In this document: piece by piece, positions 43,607 through 52,383 of the stretch
Position numbering within the stretch: position 1 is the first letter of the stretch
How the letters are laid out: each line of letters opens with the position of its first letter
Origin: Ectobacillus funiculus
GTDB taxonomy: Bacteria > Bacillota > Bacilli > Bacillales > Bacillaceae_G
Assembly: GCF_042429435.1 (NCBI RefSeq)
Contig: NZ_JBHMAF010000086.1
Strand: one strand, 5' to 3'
Length of the DNA stretch: 64,000 nt
Program-made: the position numbers and the translations under genes
The notes under the pieces: model-generated
Database searches by the model: none
What the model was told of the DNA's origin: nothing
Seen by the model: only the letters and a program-made list of their open reading frames with translations

Positions 43607-44827
43607 TCACAAAAACTTCTCTAGCTTTAAATCAAGATACAGCATTAGCTTTTGATTGGGGTCCTTAAAATGAATACCTCCAATTTCAGAAATACGTTTT
43701 AAACGATAGGCAAGCGTATTCGGATGGACAGTTAACGCTTTTGCAGCATCATTCACGTTACTGTCTTTATTTAAGAACACATCCAAGGTTTCAACGAGAT
43801 TACTATTATGCTTTTGATCATAATCATGCAGCTTTTTCAGTGCCTGATTGCGGTGATCCGTCCCTTTCCTGTTTTCTAACAGCAAATCAATTAATTGATA
43901 GATGCCCATGTCACCATAGCTATGAAGAGCTGCCGTCTCGATTGGAAATTTCTTCTTTATCGTCAGCACATTGAGCGCTTCCTTGTATGCCTTTTCAATT
44001 TTTGCGTAATTATCATATATATTGCCAAAGGCTGGCTGAATGCCGGAAATATGGAATCGTTTTTCTAGCTTGCAGACGAATTCCTCTACAAAGCGGCTCA
44101 TTTCCTGATGCTCCATGGCTGATAGAAGCAGGACGAGACGCTCGCCGTCTACCGTATGCAGCATCACCTGCACCTGCTGGCTCGTTTGCAGCAAATACAT
44201 CATTTGCTTTTCCTCTTCGCGCGTAATCTCATGTTGAAACTGAAATACCGCAAGCACAAACGACGAGGCCTGCTTAATTTGCAGCAGCTGAAGATGATCA
44301 GTAATTTCATCCCGCTTTTGCATATGGCCCGTCAACAGCTTCCAAAAAAACTCCTGCGAACGCTCTTCCTTCTTATTTTTTCGCGCTTGCAGCTGCAGCA
44401 GCTTGCTTTTCACAGCAGTAGCTGCTTCCTTAAGCAATAGGAAGTCATTATCGGTAAATTCCTTATCTACCTCTAATGCCCAAATAAATCCGAGCACATC
44501 CCCTTTGTTTCGAATAGAAATGGCGATGCGGTCACCGAGTCCGATACCATCAAGCGATTTTACACGAATTGCCTCATCGCTCTCAAGCAGCGCGGGAATA
44601 ATCCCTTCTTTCCATAAACTATTAATCACCTTTTCCGGCACACGCCGGCCAATAATTGTCGCAATGCGTGCTGGATCTGTTCGCTCATCATGTGTACTAT
44701 ACGCAAGCAGCCGATGATTTGCATCCTCAATCGTAATCGGGCATGCCAGTACCTCACTAATAAGCTCTGCAAATTCTTCTAAGCTATCAAAAGCAGTTTT
44801 AAACGGATTTTTTCCTATATATGTCAA
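43607..44827 (-). CDS. adeR: PucR/CdaR-family transcriptional regulator (AdeR-like)
   Basis: 406 aa from the TTG at 44827, with AGGGGATGGA upstream. N-terminal GAF-like sensor region (PITIEDANHRLLAYSTHDERTDP), central GGDEF-like segment, and C-terminal PucR helix-turn-helix (DAAKALTVHPNTLAYRLKRISEIGG). Length and position next to ald match B. subtilis AdeR, the alanine-responsive activator of ald. A frame extending upstream to 44947 is Cys/Phe-rich and atypical. Confidence 0.82.
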   Translation of the reverse strand: MTYIGKNPFKTAFDSLEEFAELISEVLACPITIEDANHRLLAYSTHDERTDPARIATIIGRRVPEKVINSLWKEGIIPALLESDEAIRVKSLDGIGLGDRIAISIRNKGDVLGFIWALEVDKEFTDNDFLLLKEAATAVKSKLLQLQARKNKKEERSQEFFWKLLTGHMQKRDEITDHLQLLQIKQASSFVLAVFQFQHEITREEEKQMMYLLQTSQQVQVMLHTVDGERLVLLLSAMEHQEMSRFVEEFVCKLEKRFHISGIQPAFGNIYDNYAKIEKAYKEALNVLTIKKKFPIETAALHSYGDMGIYQLIDLLLENRKGTDHRNQALKKLHDYDQKHNSNLVETLDVFLNKDSNVNDAAKALTVHPNTLAYRLKRISEIGGIHFKDPNQKLMLYLDLKLEKFL

Positions 44828-45119
44828 TAGCGATCCATCCCCTGTTTTTTTGTGGAAATCAACAAAATGATACCATAAAATTCTCGTATTTCTACAAAAA
44901 CTTTTGTTCACAAAACTGTTACAATCAAAACAAGTAAGATTCATCATGTTTTATCCGAGATTACATATATATAAGCGTTAACAAATATCTCAGGATGGAC
45001 GCTGAATTTTATTATATGAAAAAAGCATCTGCTATTTTTCAAAAAGAAACGATGGGGGGATCAATAAAGAGGCAAGCTTGTAATCTTTCATCACAACGTT
45101 TTATAAAGGGGAGAAACGC
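44828..45119. other. divergent promoter region, adeR / permease
   Basis: 292 bp without genes, AT-rich; promoters of both flanking genes must lie here. No clear operator read by eye. Confidence 0.4.
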
Positions 45120-46514
45120 ATGAAAGAAAACCAACAGCAATTGCATCGTGGATTAGAAGAAAGACATATCACACTCATGTCCTTAGGAGCAGCGATTGGA
45201 GTCGGGCTATTTCTCGGCTCGGCATCCGCTATTAAACTTGCAGGACCGGGAATTTTGCTCGCATACGGCTTTAGCGGTCTTATTATGTTCTTTATTATGA
45301 GAGCTCTTGGAGAAATGGCGATTCAAAAACCGGTTGCCGGCTCCTTCAGCAAATATGCGCGCGACTATCTCGGTCCGCTCGCTGGCTACTTAACAGGCTG
45401 GAACTATTGGTTCCTCTGGGTTGTAACATGCATGGCGGAAATTACGGCAGTCGGCATTTATATGAAATATTGGTTCCCAAGCGTTGCAACCTGGATTTGG
45501 GCATTGGCAGCACTCGTCCTGATGACCATGGTCAACTTCCTGGCAGTAAAAGCATATGGGGAGCTTGAATTTTGGTTTGCACTTATAAAAATTGTCACTA
45601 TTGTCGCCATGATCGGCCTCAGCATTTGCATGATTCTATTTGGTATTGGAAATGGCGGTGTTGCCACAGGCATCAGCAATCTATGGGAAAACGGCGGCCT
45701 TTTCCCGAACGGCATAAAAGGCGTTCTGCTATCGCTGCAAATGGTTATGTTTGCATACCTTGGCATCGAAATGATTGGGGTAACAGCAGGCGAAGTCAAA
45801 AATCCAGAAAAAACCCTTGCCAAAGCCATTGACTCTGTATTTTGGCGTATCCTTATTTTCTATGTTGGCGCGTTGTTTGTCATCATGGCTATTTACCCAT
45901 GGCAAGAAATCGGAACACAAGGCAGCCCATTCGTACTAACATTTGAGAAATTTGGCATTCGAGGTGCAGCAGGCATCATTAACTTCGTTGTCCTAACAGC
46001 GGCACTCTCCTCCTGTAACAGCGGAATCTTCAGCACGGGCCGCATGCTCTTTAACCTAGCGGAGCACAAGGAAGCGCCTAAAGCATACAGCAAGCTAACA
46101 AAGAACGGTGTTCCGGGAATTGCTGTGCTTGTATCAGCAGGCGCACTCCTCATCGGCGTCGTGTTAAACTATGTTGTTCCAGCAAAGGTATTTACATGGG
46201 TAACAAGCATTGCAACCTTTGGCGCAATTTGGACATGGGGCGTCATCTTGCTATCGCAAATTCGTTACCGAAAAAGCTTGAGCCTGGAAGAACGACAGCA
46301 ACTGAAATACACTATGCCATTTTTCCCTTACTCCTCCTACATTTCATTAGCATTTCTAGCTGGAGTCATTGGAATTATGGCGTATAACCCAGACACAAGA
46401 ATTGCGTTAATCATTGGGCCGCTTTGGCTCGGCAGCTTGACTGCGGTGTATTATGCGAAGGGATTTCATAAAAGGACGCAGGTTGGAACTGCGAAGGAAG
46501 AAAAAATTGGTTAG
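45120..46514 (+). CDS. amino acid permease (alanine/D-serine/glycine type)
   Basis: 464 aa, twelve predicted membrane spans, APC superfamily. The N-terminus RGLEERHITLMSLGAAIGVGLFLGSASAIKLAGP and SFSKYARDYLGPLAGYLTGWNYWFLWV match the AAT subfamily with AapA/CycA/AlaP members. Divergent from the ald-alr-adeR group, so alanine or a D-amino acid is the likely substrate. AAAGGGGAGAAACGC before the ATG. Confidence 0.85.
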   Translation: MKENQQQLHRGLEERHITLMSLGAAIGVGLFLGSASAIKLAGPGILLAYGFSGLIMFFIMRALGEMAIQKPVAGSFSKYARDYLGPLAGYLTGWNYWFLWVVTCMAEITAVGIYMKYWFPSVATWIWALAALVLMTMVNFLAVKAYGELEFWFALIKIVTIVAMIGLSICMILFGIGNGGVATGISNLWENGGLFPNGIKGVLLSLQMVMFAYLGIEMIGVTAGEVKNPEKTLAKAIDSVFWRILIFYVGALFVIMAIYPWQEIGTQGSPFVLTFEKFGIRGAAGIINFVVLTAALSSCNSGIFSTGRMLFNLAEHKEAPKAYSKLTKNGVPGIAVLVSAGALLIGVVLNYVVPAKVFTWVTSIATFGAIWTWGVILLSQIRYRKSLSLEERQQLKYTMPFFPYSSYISLAFLAGVIGIMAYNPDTRIALIIGPLWLGSLTAVYYAKGFHKRTQVGTAKEEKIG

Positions 46515-46549
46515 GGATTAGAAAGAAATGGAAAAGAATCGCGGCTTGA

Positions 46550-46631
46550 ACTGGCCCAAAAAGATAGACACGGGCGTGTCAGGCAGCCTCTTGGGCATGA
46601 GCCCGGTATTAAACCGGGTTCATGCCCTTTT
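46550..46631 (+). terminator. terminator with alternative upstream pairing
   Basis: Main stem GGGCATGAGCCCGGT (46593-46607) / ACCGGGTTCATGCCC (46613-46627), then TTTTGCC. Upstream, a small hairpin GACACG-gg-CGTGTC and a GCCCAA that could pair with TTGGGC of the main stem offer alternative folding. 46640-46829 holds nothing else recognisable. Confidence 0.6.
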
Positions 46632-46829
46632 GCCTTACTCCGTTTATGATTGTAATAGTAAATATACTGAGCCAGTTCCTATTTAAAATGCTCCATGCTT
46701 TCGAATTCTCTATGATAGACAAGCTTCCACCTTGTGCTTTACTACACAACCAGTTTGTAGTATGATGTTCTGAATACCTACCTTTTCTTCCCGTCCGCTT
46801 TTATATTTAGAAAGAAGGAGTGAAGGTCT

Positions 46830-47375
46830 ATGCGTCATGTTACACTAGAACAAATTTTTCAGCATCCGATTGCGCAGAAGTATATTAACCGTTCAGGGAT
46901 GGTGCATGCGATTGCAGTTGCATATCATGCGTTCCGCCTAGCAAATGAGCACGGCCTTTCTGTTGATTTGGCGGTGAAAGCCGGATTTCTGCATGATATT
47001 GGGCATTATACGTGGTATCGTGATGGAAAATGGGATTATGAGCTATATAAAACAAATGATATTCATGCAGTGAAAGGTGCAGAGAGGGCACATAAGCTGC
47101 TGATTCGACTCGGGGAAGATCCGCGGATTGCAAAAGAGATTGCGCTTGCTATTTTATTTCACACCGATTCGTTTCTGCCAAGCAGGCCGATTGAGTTAAA
47201 TTCCTTACAAAGCATCATTAAGCAAGCAGATGAAATGGATGAGGAGCCGGGTGGTCAGCATCATTATCGCACCATTTCTTATGATAAAGCGTTAAAAGCG
47301 ATTCAACGGCTGGATGAGCTTGTAGATCGTACGTTGAACCAGCGTGAATATGTGAACAAATATGAACAAGCGTAA
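46830..47375 (+). CDS. HD-domain phosphohydrolase
   Basis: 181 aa. HD metal motif: HAIAVAYHAF (first His), FLHDIGHYTWY (His-Asp), ILFHTDSF and KQADEMDE, in the order expected for HD-superfamily hydrolases. Substrate unknown, perhaps a nucleotide. AAAGAAGGAG ribosome site; single gene. Confidence 0.82.
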   Translation: MRHVTLEQIFQHPIAQKYINRSGMVHAIAVAYHAFRLANEHGLSVDLAVKAGFLHDIGHYTWYRDGKWDYELYKTNDIHAVKGAERAHKLLIRLGEDPRIAKEIALAILFHTDSFLPSRPIELNSLQSIIKQADEMDEEPGGQHHYRTISYDKALKAIQRLDELVDRTLNQREYVNKYEQA

Positions 47376-47413
47376 TGAGATAATGTTTGTCTCTGAGAGC
47401 GAGTTTCAATAGG

Positions 47414-47447
47414 AAAGCCCGGTTCTATTTTCAAGAAACCGGGCTTT
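47414..47447. terminator. bidirectional terminator overlapping a stop codon
   Basis: AAAGCCCGGTT ... AACCGGGCTTT between convergent genes; the stop of the membrane reductase (47433-47431) and its last four codons are inside it. Confidence 0.75.
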
Positions 47448-47973
47448 GTTGTGCCTTCTCCACTTCATCATGACGGACAAGGAACATCCAAACAAAGGAG
47501 GCAAACGGGATGATGTTCAGCAGCAGAAGTATGACCTTTTGAAAATCTGTGCCAAGCCATACGCCGTGGATTGTAACGAGGATATATAAAATCGGTGTGA
47601 ACATGTGAAGCACCCGCCAAAGTCTTATGCCAATTTGCTTGCGAAGCTTTGTTGTGATCCATGTCAGCATTAGCAAGTACAGTGAGAAAATTCCAATCGC
47701 CATTGACAATGGTTTATAATCAGTTACAAATGGGATGAGCAGGTCCTTCCAATCAAAGGACACATACGTATCGAAGAATAAAAGAGCAAGATGAGCGATG
47801 GTGAGGATACACGTCCAATTGGACAGTACTTCATGGACATGAAGCGTGTTCGTCATTTTTTTCCTTTTTCGCTTCTGGATTTGCGAAAACAGTCCCACCA
47901 TTACCGAACCATACATCAATAAATAGGCAACAAGACCGGTTGTCCGGATCAAATACCACATATATTCCTGCAT
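47431..47973 (-). CDS. ferric-reductase-like membrane protein
   Basis: 180 aa with about five membrane spans. Histidines in membrane-associated positions (LHVHEVLSNW, TIAHLALLFF, RVLHMFTP, VTIHGVWLG) suggest heme b ligation as in the ferric-reductase/MsrQ family. GGAGG upstream of the ATG at 47973. It starts one base after the apbE stop; third gene of the peptide-apbE-reductase operon. Likely supplies electrons across the membrane to a flavin carrier made by ApbE. Confidence 0.78.
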   Translation of the reverse strand: MQEYMWYLIRTTGLVAYLLMYGSVMVGLFSQIQKRKRKKMTNTLHVHEVLSNWTCILTIAHLALLFFDTYVSFDWKDLLIPFVTDYKPLSMAIGIFSLYLLMLTWITTKLRKQIGIRLWRVLHMFTPILYILVTIHGVWLGTDFQKVILLLLNIIPFASFVWMFLVRHDEVEKAQQSPVS

Positions 47974-47974
47974 A

Positions 47975-48856
47975 TTAGCCAATCCTCCATATCTCACCGA
48001 ATTCGTTCATCCAAACGGCGCGTTCACCCTTTTGTTCAATCCATGCACCGCCTTGTTCTTCTCCGAGCAATAGCACTGTTTTTGCCCACACATCTGCTTG
48101 CACTGCAGTTGGAGCTGTGACAGTGACGGTGATAATTCTACTATTTACTGATGTGCCCGTTCTTGGATCAATGAGATGATGCTTCCACTCCCCATTGCTT
48201 TTCCATCTCCGCTTTGCGGTAGAGGATGTTGCAAGCGCACCGGATGATAGAGACAATGAGGACATGCTTTCCCCAGGTATATACGGATGCTCGATGCCGA
48301 CAGTCAATCCGTTTGTGAGCTCGCCGAATATGCGCATGTCTCCTCCCGCATTGATAAAGCCGTCAGCGTTTGCTTGAAGAAGTGCCGCTGTGTAGTCAAC
48401 AGCCCATCCTTTTGCGATGCCTCCCAAATCGAGCTTTTCCTCCGCCACAATCGTTATGTTCTTATCATCTAGTACATAGGGAAGCTTTGTTGCAACAGCA
48501 ATAGGTGTGGATACGGGGGGGTTTATCTCCTGCCCGCAAATTTGCTCAATCGATTGTCGGTATCCTTCCTGTTCTAGTGCGGCTAATACACCAGGCTGAA
48601 ACAATCCGTTTGTTTCTCTGTAACATTGGGCTGCTTGCTGCAAAATGGAAAAGAGGAGAGGAGATAATGCTACCTCCTGTCCAACTTGTTCATTTAGGCG
48701 TGATAGCTCACTATCTGGCAAAAATCTGCTGCAGGCATTCTCAACCATTTCAAAGATATGCTGGACTTGCTGAAGCAGCTCTTCGTCTGAGCGCTTGCTT
48801 CGCTCTATACCAAGCTGTATGTTTGTATTCATTGCGGAAAAGTTATATGTTTTCAC
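47975..48856 (-). CDS. apbE: FAD:protein FMN transferase
   Basis: ApbE-family flavin transferase, which attaches FMN from FAD to Ser/Thr of target proteins outside the membrane. 293 aa. Core motifs: NTNIQLGI, SRFLPDSELSRLN, LDLGGIAKGWAVDY, INAGGDMRIFG, HHLIDPRTGTSVNS, ADVWAKT. No clear signal peptide or lipobox is visible, unlike many secreted ApbE proteins, so its location is uncertain. The start is two bases after the peptide gene's stop. Confidence 0.9.
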   Translation of the reverse strand: MKTYNFSAMNTNIQLGIERSKRSDEELLQQVQHIFEMVENACSRFLPDSELSRLNEQVGQEVALSPLLFSILQQAAQCYRETNGLFQPGVLAALEQEGYRQSIEQICGQEINPPVSTPIAVATKLPYVLDDKNITIVAEEKLDLGGIAKGWAVDYTAALLQANADGFINAGGDMRIFGELTNGLTVGIEHPYIPGESMSSLSLSSGALATSSTAKRRWKSNGEWKHHLIDPRTGTSVNSRIITVTVTAPTAVQADVWAKTVLLLGEEQGGAWIEQKGERAVWMNEFGEIWRIG

Positions 48857-48858
48857 TT

Positions 48859-49251
48859 TTACGACCCTCCTGTCATTGTGTCAAAGCTACGTGAGTTTTC
48901 CTGCATACTGCCCTCGCTTTGGCCATTGTCCCCGTATTGACTGGTTGTTCCCGACTGCTCATCTGTTTCGGATTGTGTATTTCCGCTGTACTGATCATCA
49001 GATTGTTCGTTGAAGCTGTTAGAACCTCGCTGTTCTTGTCTTCTTCCAAATTGTTGATTGCTTTCGGTCTGTCCATTTTGCGGTGCCAATGTGTCATTTT
49101 GCTGCGACGATGAGGATGCATCGTTTTGCTGTGTACCGTTTACTGAAACTCCTTGCTGTCCGTCTTCCTGTGCTGACATATAGGCAGCTAAGCCGACTGC
49201 CAGTGACATACTTCCAAGGCGAATGCCCCAAGTAATTGCTTTTTTATTCAT
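48859..49251 (-). CDS. anchored low-complexity protein, candidate ApbE flavinylation substrate
   Basis: 130 aa. N-terminal basic plus hydrophobic segment (about 5-26, AITWGIRLGSMSLAVGLAAYM) acting as signal anchor, then a disordered Q/S/N/G-rich region. Three segments match D-x-x-[ST]-G-x-[ST]: DQYSGNT (86-92), DEQSGTT (97-103) and DTMTGGS (124-130, the very C-terminus). ApbE targets carry D-x-x-[ST]-G-A-[ST], with FMN on the last residue. The usual Ala is not kept, and the biased composition makes chance matches possible. AAGGAGG ribosome site; first gene of the operon with apbE and the heme-type reductase. Without that context I would call it hypothetical. Confidence 0.6.
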   Translation of the reverse strand: MNKKAITWGIRLGSMSLAVGLAAYMSAQEDGQQGVSVNGTQQNDASSSSQQNDTLAPQNGQTESNQQFGRRQEQRGSNSFNEQSDDQYSGNTQSETDEQSGTTSQYGDNGQSEGSMQENSRSFDTMTGGS

Positions 49252-49435
49252 GTTCTAGATCCTCCTTTTCAAAAACTTGTCTTCATCTTATAAGAGATTA
49301 GTTAAAATACGGTGAAAAACAAAAGAATTTTAAAGCTTTTAATAAAAAGCCTTCCCGTCGGTAGATGCATGTTTTTGCAGGGAAATGGTTAAAGTACGAA
49401 CGAGGTTTTATATTAAGTAAGGAAGGGGTAGCAGC

Positions 49436-49555
49436 ATGAATAACACAAATAACTCACTTGAGAGCATACAAGAGAAGCAAGCGAAGGATGAACAAAACAG
49501 GAAGCGTCAAGGCAAAGGTAATCCAAGCCAAAAGCTTCCTAATAAGCAGCATTAA
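49436..49555 (+). CDS. small hydrophilic protein, 39 aa
   Basis: ATG preceded by GGAAGGGGTAGCAGC; 39 codons rich in N, Q, K (QEKQAKDEQNRKRQGKGNPSQK). Composition recalls small spore proteins, but I do not recognise the family. Followed by a clear terminator; divergent from the ApbE operon. Confidence 0.55.
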   Translation: MNNTNNSLESIQEKQAKDEQNRKRQGKGNPSQKLPNKQH

Positions 49556-49584
49556 AAGAGCTGTCTATTTCTTATAAACACCAA

Positions 49585-49617
49585 AAAAGCATCGGTCTTG
49601 TTGCGACCGATGCTTTT
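49585..49617 (+). terminator. terminator of the 39-aa gene
   Basis: Perfect stem AAAAGCATCGGTC-ttgttgc-GACCGATGCTTTT; may also serve the convergent MFS gene. Confidence 0.8.
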
Positions 49618-49677
49618 GCAGGCCATATTTTAGTCTCCGTAACGAAGTGCATGACTTGGCCGCAAGCACGCAGCTCT

Positions 49678-50958
49678 TTATGCTGAAGGCTGCAGCTTTG
49701 TTTTAGACTTATATTGTTTCTCGGAAATGGCAAACCCGCCTAGCAACCCAATGAACGAAAAGAAAGCGGGGATGCTAAATCCGTACCAATATCCAATATG
49801 CACCGATGCTGTCGATTCAAAATAATCTAATACCGCACCGAATAGGATCGGCAGCAAAACTGCGCTTAAAAATCCGCCCATATTCGCAAATCCGGACACA
49901 ACACCAACCTCTTCTTCTAAAAAGGAATGGCGTACAACTGCAAATGTTAGCATACTCGCACCATTTGCGTATCCAATAAGTACATAAAGAACCATGAGCA
50001 CAGGCAACGGTGGCTTTCCTCCCATAACTAAAAAAGAGGTCCAGCTTAAAAAGGTGAGTAGATGAACAATAATATACGGAAGTCTTCTCATATGAAGACG
50101 AGTCGAAATCCAACCTGTAATCGGTCCGCCGATGAGAGCACCCAATAATCCTAGCATTATCAGCTGACTCGCTTCTGCCCGCGTCATGTGATACACAGTC
50201 ATGCCATACGGAACGGCCCATGAGCCGATAAAACCAACATATGTACCAACAAGACCAAAATGGCAGAAAAAAGCTGCCCATGCTTGTCGGCTCTGAAACA
50301 CGCGACGGATGATGGATAGCACGCTTTTTTGCTGTTTGCTTTGTTGGCTGGCGTATGGAGGAGCCAGTTTGAGTTGCTTCGGCCTTTTAACGAGAACGAA
50401 ATATAAGAGTGCAGTCCACGCACAAAGAGCCAACCCTAACGTCAAAAACGGCGCTCTCCAACCAGATGCCGCAATCCAATATGAAAACGGCAGTGTTGCC
50501 ATAATGGAACCGAGACTTCCGCACATTCCAGCCCACCCTAGCAGAGCTGCAAATTCCTTTTTGCTAAACCATTGACTTAAAATCAACACGATGTTAATCC
50601 AAATCATCGCATCACCAACGCCAACAAGAAGCCGTGCAGTCATTAGAATTGCTTCATGTGAGGCACTGCTATACAAAACGGTGCCAAGCCCATCTAGCAA
50701 AGTACCGATAATAAGAAAATAAGCGGGACCAAATCGATCTGCCAACACTCCAAATGGAACCTGCAGACCGGCATACGAAACAAATTGAATGCCCGCTAGT
50801 ACACCAAGAGTAGAAGCGGAAATATGAAATTCGTCCATCAATTGATCGGTAATTAACCCCGGCGCTGTTCTTTGACTGACAATGAGGAAGTATGCGAATA
50901 GAACTGTTGTAAAAACAATCCATTTATATCCGCCTTTTTGTTCTGTTTCTGTTTCCAA
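49678..50958 (-). CDS. major facilitator superfamily transporter
   Basis: 426 aa with 12 predicted spans and a central cytoplasmic loop near 195-215 (KRPKQLKLAPPYASQQSKQQ). GVLADRFGP between TM2 and TM3 is the MFS signature. Substrate unknown; could be a sugar acid or drug transporter. ATG start; single gene. Confidence 0.85.
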   Translation of the reverse strand: METETEQKGGYKWIVFTTVLFAYFLIVSQRTAPGLITDQLMDEFHISASTLGVLAGIQFVSYAGLQVPFGVLADRFGPAYFLIIGTLLDGLGTVLYSSASHEAILMTARLLVGVGDAMIWINIVLILSQWFSKKEFAALLGWAGMCGSLGSIMATLPFSYWIAASGWRAPFLTLGLALCAWTALLYFVLVKRPKQLKLAPPYASQQSKQQKSVLSIIRRVFQSRQAWAAFFCHFGLVGTYVGFIGSWAVPYGMTVYHMTRAEASQLIMLGLLGALIGGPITGWISTRLHMRRLPYIIVHLLTFLSWTSFLVMGGKPPLPVLMVLYVLIGYANGASMLTFAVVRHSFLEEEVGVVSGFANMGGFLSAVLLPILFGAVLDYFESTASVHIGYWYGFSIPAFFSFIGLLGGFAISEKQYKSKTKLQPSA

Positions 50959-51140
50959 CTGTAATCGTCTCCTAATCTGTATTAAATTACTCTTTCTATC
51001 TTATAACCTCTATTCCCATCTTTCCACATATATGCAAGGCCTACAAGCGGAAAAAACAGGTATAGTCTATGTTTTCGCTTACAATAAGAAGTCGCCATAC
51101 TCCTATTAGAAAGAATCTGTAAAAAAAGTTAAAGTATGAA

Positions 51141-51180
51141 AAAAATCCCTTGGTTTCACATCAAACCAAGGGACGTTTTT
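51141..51180. terminator. terminator of the aldo/keto reductase gene
   Basis: Stem TCCCTTGGTTT-cacatc-AAACCAAGGGA with T runs on both strands. Confidence 0.75.
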
Positions 51181-51198
51181 CTACTACAGCTCTAAAGA

Positions 51199-52191
51199 TT
51201 AGCTTTGCAGAATATCTTCAATTCTAGCTAGTTCTTCCTGTGTAAAATCAAGATTGTTTAACGCAGCAACATTTTCTTCAATTTGGCTTACCCTACTTGC
51301 GCCAATTAATGCAGATGTTACACGGCCTTCACGCAACACCCAAGCAAGAGCCATTTGTGCCAAGCTTTGTCCGCGTTCTGCGGCAATCTCGTTCAATTTT
51401 CGGACTTGATTTACCGCTTGCTCCGTCACTTGATCCTCCTGCAGAAACCCAGTTGCTTTTGCAGCTCTTGAATCAGTTGGTACGCCTGACAAATATTTAT
51501 TCGTCAGTAAACCTTGTGCCAATGGACAAAATGCGATTGATCCAACACCATTTTCCTGCAGCACATCTTGTACGCCATCTTCAATCCAGCGGTTCATCAT
51601 CGAGTAAGATGGTTGATGAATGACTAACGGTGTGCCAAGCTTATTTAAAATGCGAATCGCTTCATCTGTTTGCTCTGCGCTGTAGCTTGAGATTCCTACA
51701 TACAGCGCCTTTCCTTGACGGACAATTAAATCGAGGGCACCCATCGTTTCTTCGAGCGGTGTATTTGGATCAGGGCGATGTGAATAAAAAATATCGACAT
51801 AATCTAATCCCATGCGCTTTAGGCTTTGGTCTAAGCTAGATATGAGATATTTTTTTGACCCCCATTCTCCATAGGGACCCGGCCACATCCGATAGCCTGC
51901 TTTCGTTGAAATAATCAATTCATCGCGGTACGGTGCGAAGTCTGTTTTTAGCAGCGAACCAAACATTTCCTCCGCAGATCCAGGCGGCGGACCGTAGTTG
52001 TTTGCTAGGTCAAAATGCGTAATTCCTAAATCAAACGCTCGTCTTAGCATCGCCCGTCCGTTTTCAAAGGAATCTACACCGCCAAAGTTATGCCAAAGCC
52101 CCAGTGAAATAGCTGGCAGCAAGAGTCCCGAGCGTCCGCTTCGGTTATATTTCATTGTTTCATAGCGAGTTTGTTCAGCTTGATATACCAT
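51199..52191 (-). CDS. aldo/keto reductase (YghZ/GprA-like)
   Basis: 330 aa TIM-barrel NADPH oxidoreductase. Catalytic residues in FDLANNYGPPPGSAEEMFG (Asp, Tyr), IISTKAGYRMWPGPYGEWGSKKYL (Lys), IFYSHRPDPNTP (His). The GPPPGSAE and WPGPYGEWGS segments are typical of L-glyceraldehyde 3-phosphate reductase YghZ. An ATG 13 codons further in (MKYNRSGRSG) is a possible alternative start. Single gene. Confidence 0.87.
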   Translation of the reverse strand: MVYQAEQTRYETMKYNRSGRSGLLLPAISLGLWHNFGGVDSFENGRAMLRRAFDLGITHFDLANNYGPPPGSAEEMFGSLLKTDFAPYRDELIISTKAGYRMWPGPYGEWGSKKYLISSLDQSLKRMGLDYVDIFYSHRPDPNTPLEETMGALDLIVRQGKALYVGISSYSAEQTDEAIRILNKLGTPLVIHQPSYSMMNRWIEDGVQDVLQENGVGSIAFCPLAQGLLTNKYLSGVPTDSRAAKATGFLQEDQVTEQAVNQVRKLNEIAAERGQSLAQMALAWVLREGRVTSALIGASRVSQIEENVAALNNLDFTQEELARIEDILQS

Positions 52192-52243
52192 AATTATTGC
52201 CCTCCATTATGTAAAAGGTTTAGGGGAAGCACTATATCTGTCT

Positions 52244-52383
52244 TTCTTACACTGTAGGAAAGTCTAAATTTCCAGCTGGAAGTAAATTCGACGTAGTGAG
52301 AAATTTTAGGAATACAGTATAAGTGCAACTACGCCTCTGTCTTCGCCCAAGAGCAGGGCTCGCCAGTCGGCGAGTTTTCTTTA
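52244..52383 (-). repeat. dispersed repeat, copy 16 (minus orientation, fused to a stop codon)
   Basis: Inverse orientation. On the minus strand it starts with the TAA stop of the Fe-alcohol dehydrogenase (52383-52381) and continues AGAAAACTCGCC-gact-GGCGAG to CTTTCCTACAGTGTAAG. Confidence 0.87.
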
